From: Emydura subglobosa
Lineage: Eukaryota > Chordata > Testudines > Chelidae
Direction of reading: 5' to 3'
Assembly (NCBI GenBank): GCA_007922225.1
Contig: ML679956.1
Location: forward strand, 18,883,049-18,947,048
Length of the DNA: 64,000 bases
Below the pieces are notes generated by a model. That model saw only the letters and a program-made list of their open reading frames with translations, was not told the origin of the DNA and made no database searches. A program made the translations under genes and the position numbers. Each line of letters begins with the position of its first letter. Position 1 is the first letter of the stretch. Shown here one piece after another: positions 62,441-64,000 of this stretch.

Positions 62441-64000
62441 GAAACAGTAACACCAACACGGCTAAATCATGTTGTGAAAATTTAACAAATCTTAGACCTG
62501 TGCTGCCATGGCCATGAGAGCAGCAACTTGTGCTGATGGGAAGAGTGTGGAAACAAGAGAACTGAGGGAGGTAAAAGACCAAAAAAGATACATCATAAAG
62601 TTGGATGACATTTGGATCCTACTCAAAAATTGTTTAAAGATATAGGATTTTACCTAGCATAGATGTCACTTTAGGTCTATTCATGTATAAATGCACAAAC
62701 AAATTTAGCTGCATCTTGTCATAGCCCACCGTTAGGTAAAATGAACAGCAGCTGCCTCAAGAACAAAAGAGAATAGAAAGGCTATCCAAGACTGATAAGC
62801 AGGCGAGTATTAGCCTATTTCAATCCCTTTTACCTACCAATGTATTCAGAATTCACGTGCTCATTTAGTCTTCCATAGTAGTAGATCTATAATAATTTTA
62901 TCTTCCTTGCTAATTACACCACCAAATCATGACAAAATATATAACATTATAACATTGATCATGGCTTACAGCTTTTTGCTCTCTGTGATTATAATATGTT
63001 TGGCTTCAGCATTTATACTACAGGGATTCACTGCAGCAAACCAGTTATCCTTCGAGTCAGTACTAAAGAGACTTTACCACAGTGTGTTTCCCTTGGATGA
63101 TGCAATGTTTAAAATTAAAACAAACAAAAAAAAGTGTCTGTTTCAGCAAGCCAAGTTCAATGGCAAAGAAAAGGAAAGTTTATCTTATAGCAATCCTTTT
63201 CCGTTACAGCTATTGGGAGTTTTTGGAAAAGGAATAGCAAGAAAAGACTATAGAAGAAAATCCTCTATGTTCTGAAAAATATTTAGCATCTTAAGAGCCT
63301 CCAATGTACTGCATTCAAAAAGCCTTAGACTGCATAATCTGATGTGTCACTAATGAAGAGTGGATCACATTTATTGGCACTTCTTTAGCAATGCTGGAAA
63401 GGTAGCTTTTATTGGGTTTAATTTGTCAATTGTTCTTAAACAGTCTAGCTGAAGAATACAATGAGATAATGAAAAAAAAATTCTAACCTAAAATCTATTG
63501 CACCTATTTGAAAATTGAAATTTGGCACATATCTAATTTGTATTGAATCCTCTTCCTTCCTTAACCCCATTCCTCCAAACCCCCTTCCATCCCATCACTG
63601 AAATTAAATACAAGGAACATTTATAGCTTCACATTAAACATTAACGCTTCACATACACAAATAATTATTTACCATTCTATTCTACTTACAAAATCTATAC
63701 TGTAGCCATGGATGTTCCCTTTACTGAACAGCAATTTTCTTTTTGATATTTTTAGTTTATTCCTTTAATCCATTTACACTAGACCCTGAAAGCATTTATA
63801 TCTCCAAAGTTTTATTAATCTAAACAGGAAAGGCAACACTAGCACAGGAGCAATAGAAGTTCAGTTACTTTTCAAAATAAGAAGAATCTACATGCTCACA
63901 GACTGTTTCAATTAAAAATAGAAGAAAAATCAATGGTGAACGTTTATTAAAAATGGCTTAACAAGTGTGACACACATTGACAAGAGATGAATAGTGGTGA

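Overview
The window is vertebrate nuclear DNA. Genes are split by GT-AG introns, two CpG islands mark promoters, and most of the rest is decayed interspersed repeats: CR1, L2 and MIR relics, many short hAT-like inverted-repeat elements and one gypsy-type retroelement. The repeat mix and protein sequences suggest a non-avian sauropsid, most likely a turtle. That assignment is inference from recognised repeat families, not from a search.

Gene order, left to right, is NR1D2 (minus, only the first coding exon at 4,049-4,064), RPL15 (minus, complete, 20.6-26.7 kb), NKIRAS1 (plus, complete coding region, 27.9-34.5 kb) and UBE2E1 (minus, last three coding exons, 39.5-46.1 kb; the 5' part lies beyond the right edge). 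This is the mirror image of the UBE2E1-NKIRAS1-RPL15-NR1D2 block of human 3p24, so it is conserved amniote synteny.

Region by region: 1-4,048 is NR1D2 intron 1. 3.24-4.58 kb is the NR1D2 CpG island, with E-boxes, a RORE, a D-box and a CRE-like site. 4.6-20.6 kb is repeat-rich intergenic DNA with a truncated gypsy-type element at 6.5-9.0 kb. 20.6-26.7 kb is RPL15. 26.3-27.1 kb is a CpG island that probably serves RPL15 and NKIRAS1 divergently. 27.9-34.6 kb is NKIRAS1. 34.6-38.8 kb is intergenic. 38.8-46.1 kb is the UBE2E1 3' end, and 46.07-64.0 kb lies in a UBE2E1 intron of at least 17.9 kb.

The genes do not form one pathway. NR1D2 is a circadian nuclear receptor, RPL15 a large-subunit ribosomal protein, NKIRAS1 an atypical Ras-like inhibitor of NF-kappaB signalling, and UBE2E1 a class III ubiquitin-conjugating enzyme. 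I found no wholly new system. The points most worth a second look are the dense clock-type motif cluster in NR1D2 intron 1, a gypsy relic whose integrase precedes its reverse transcriptase, a hAT-like insertion beside a UBE2E1 5' splice site, and two unidentified coding-like relics (33.0 and 62.1 kb).
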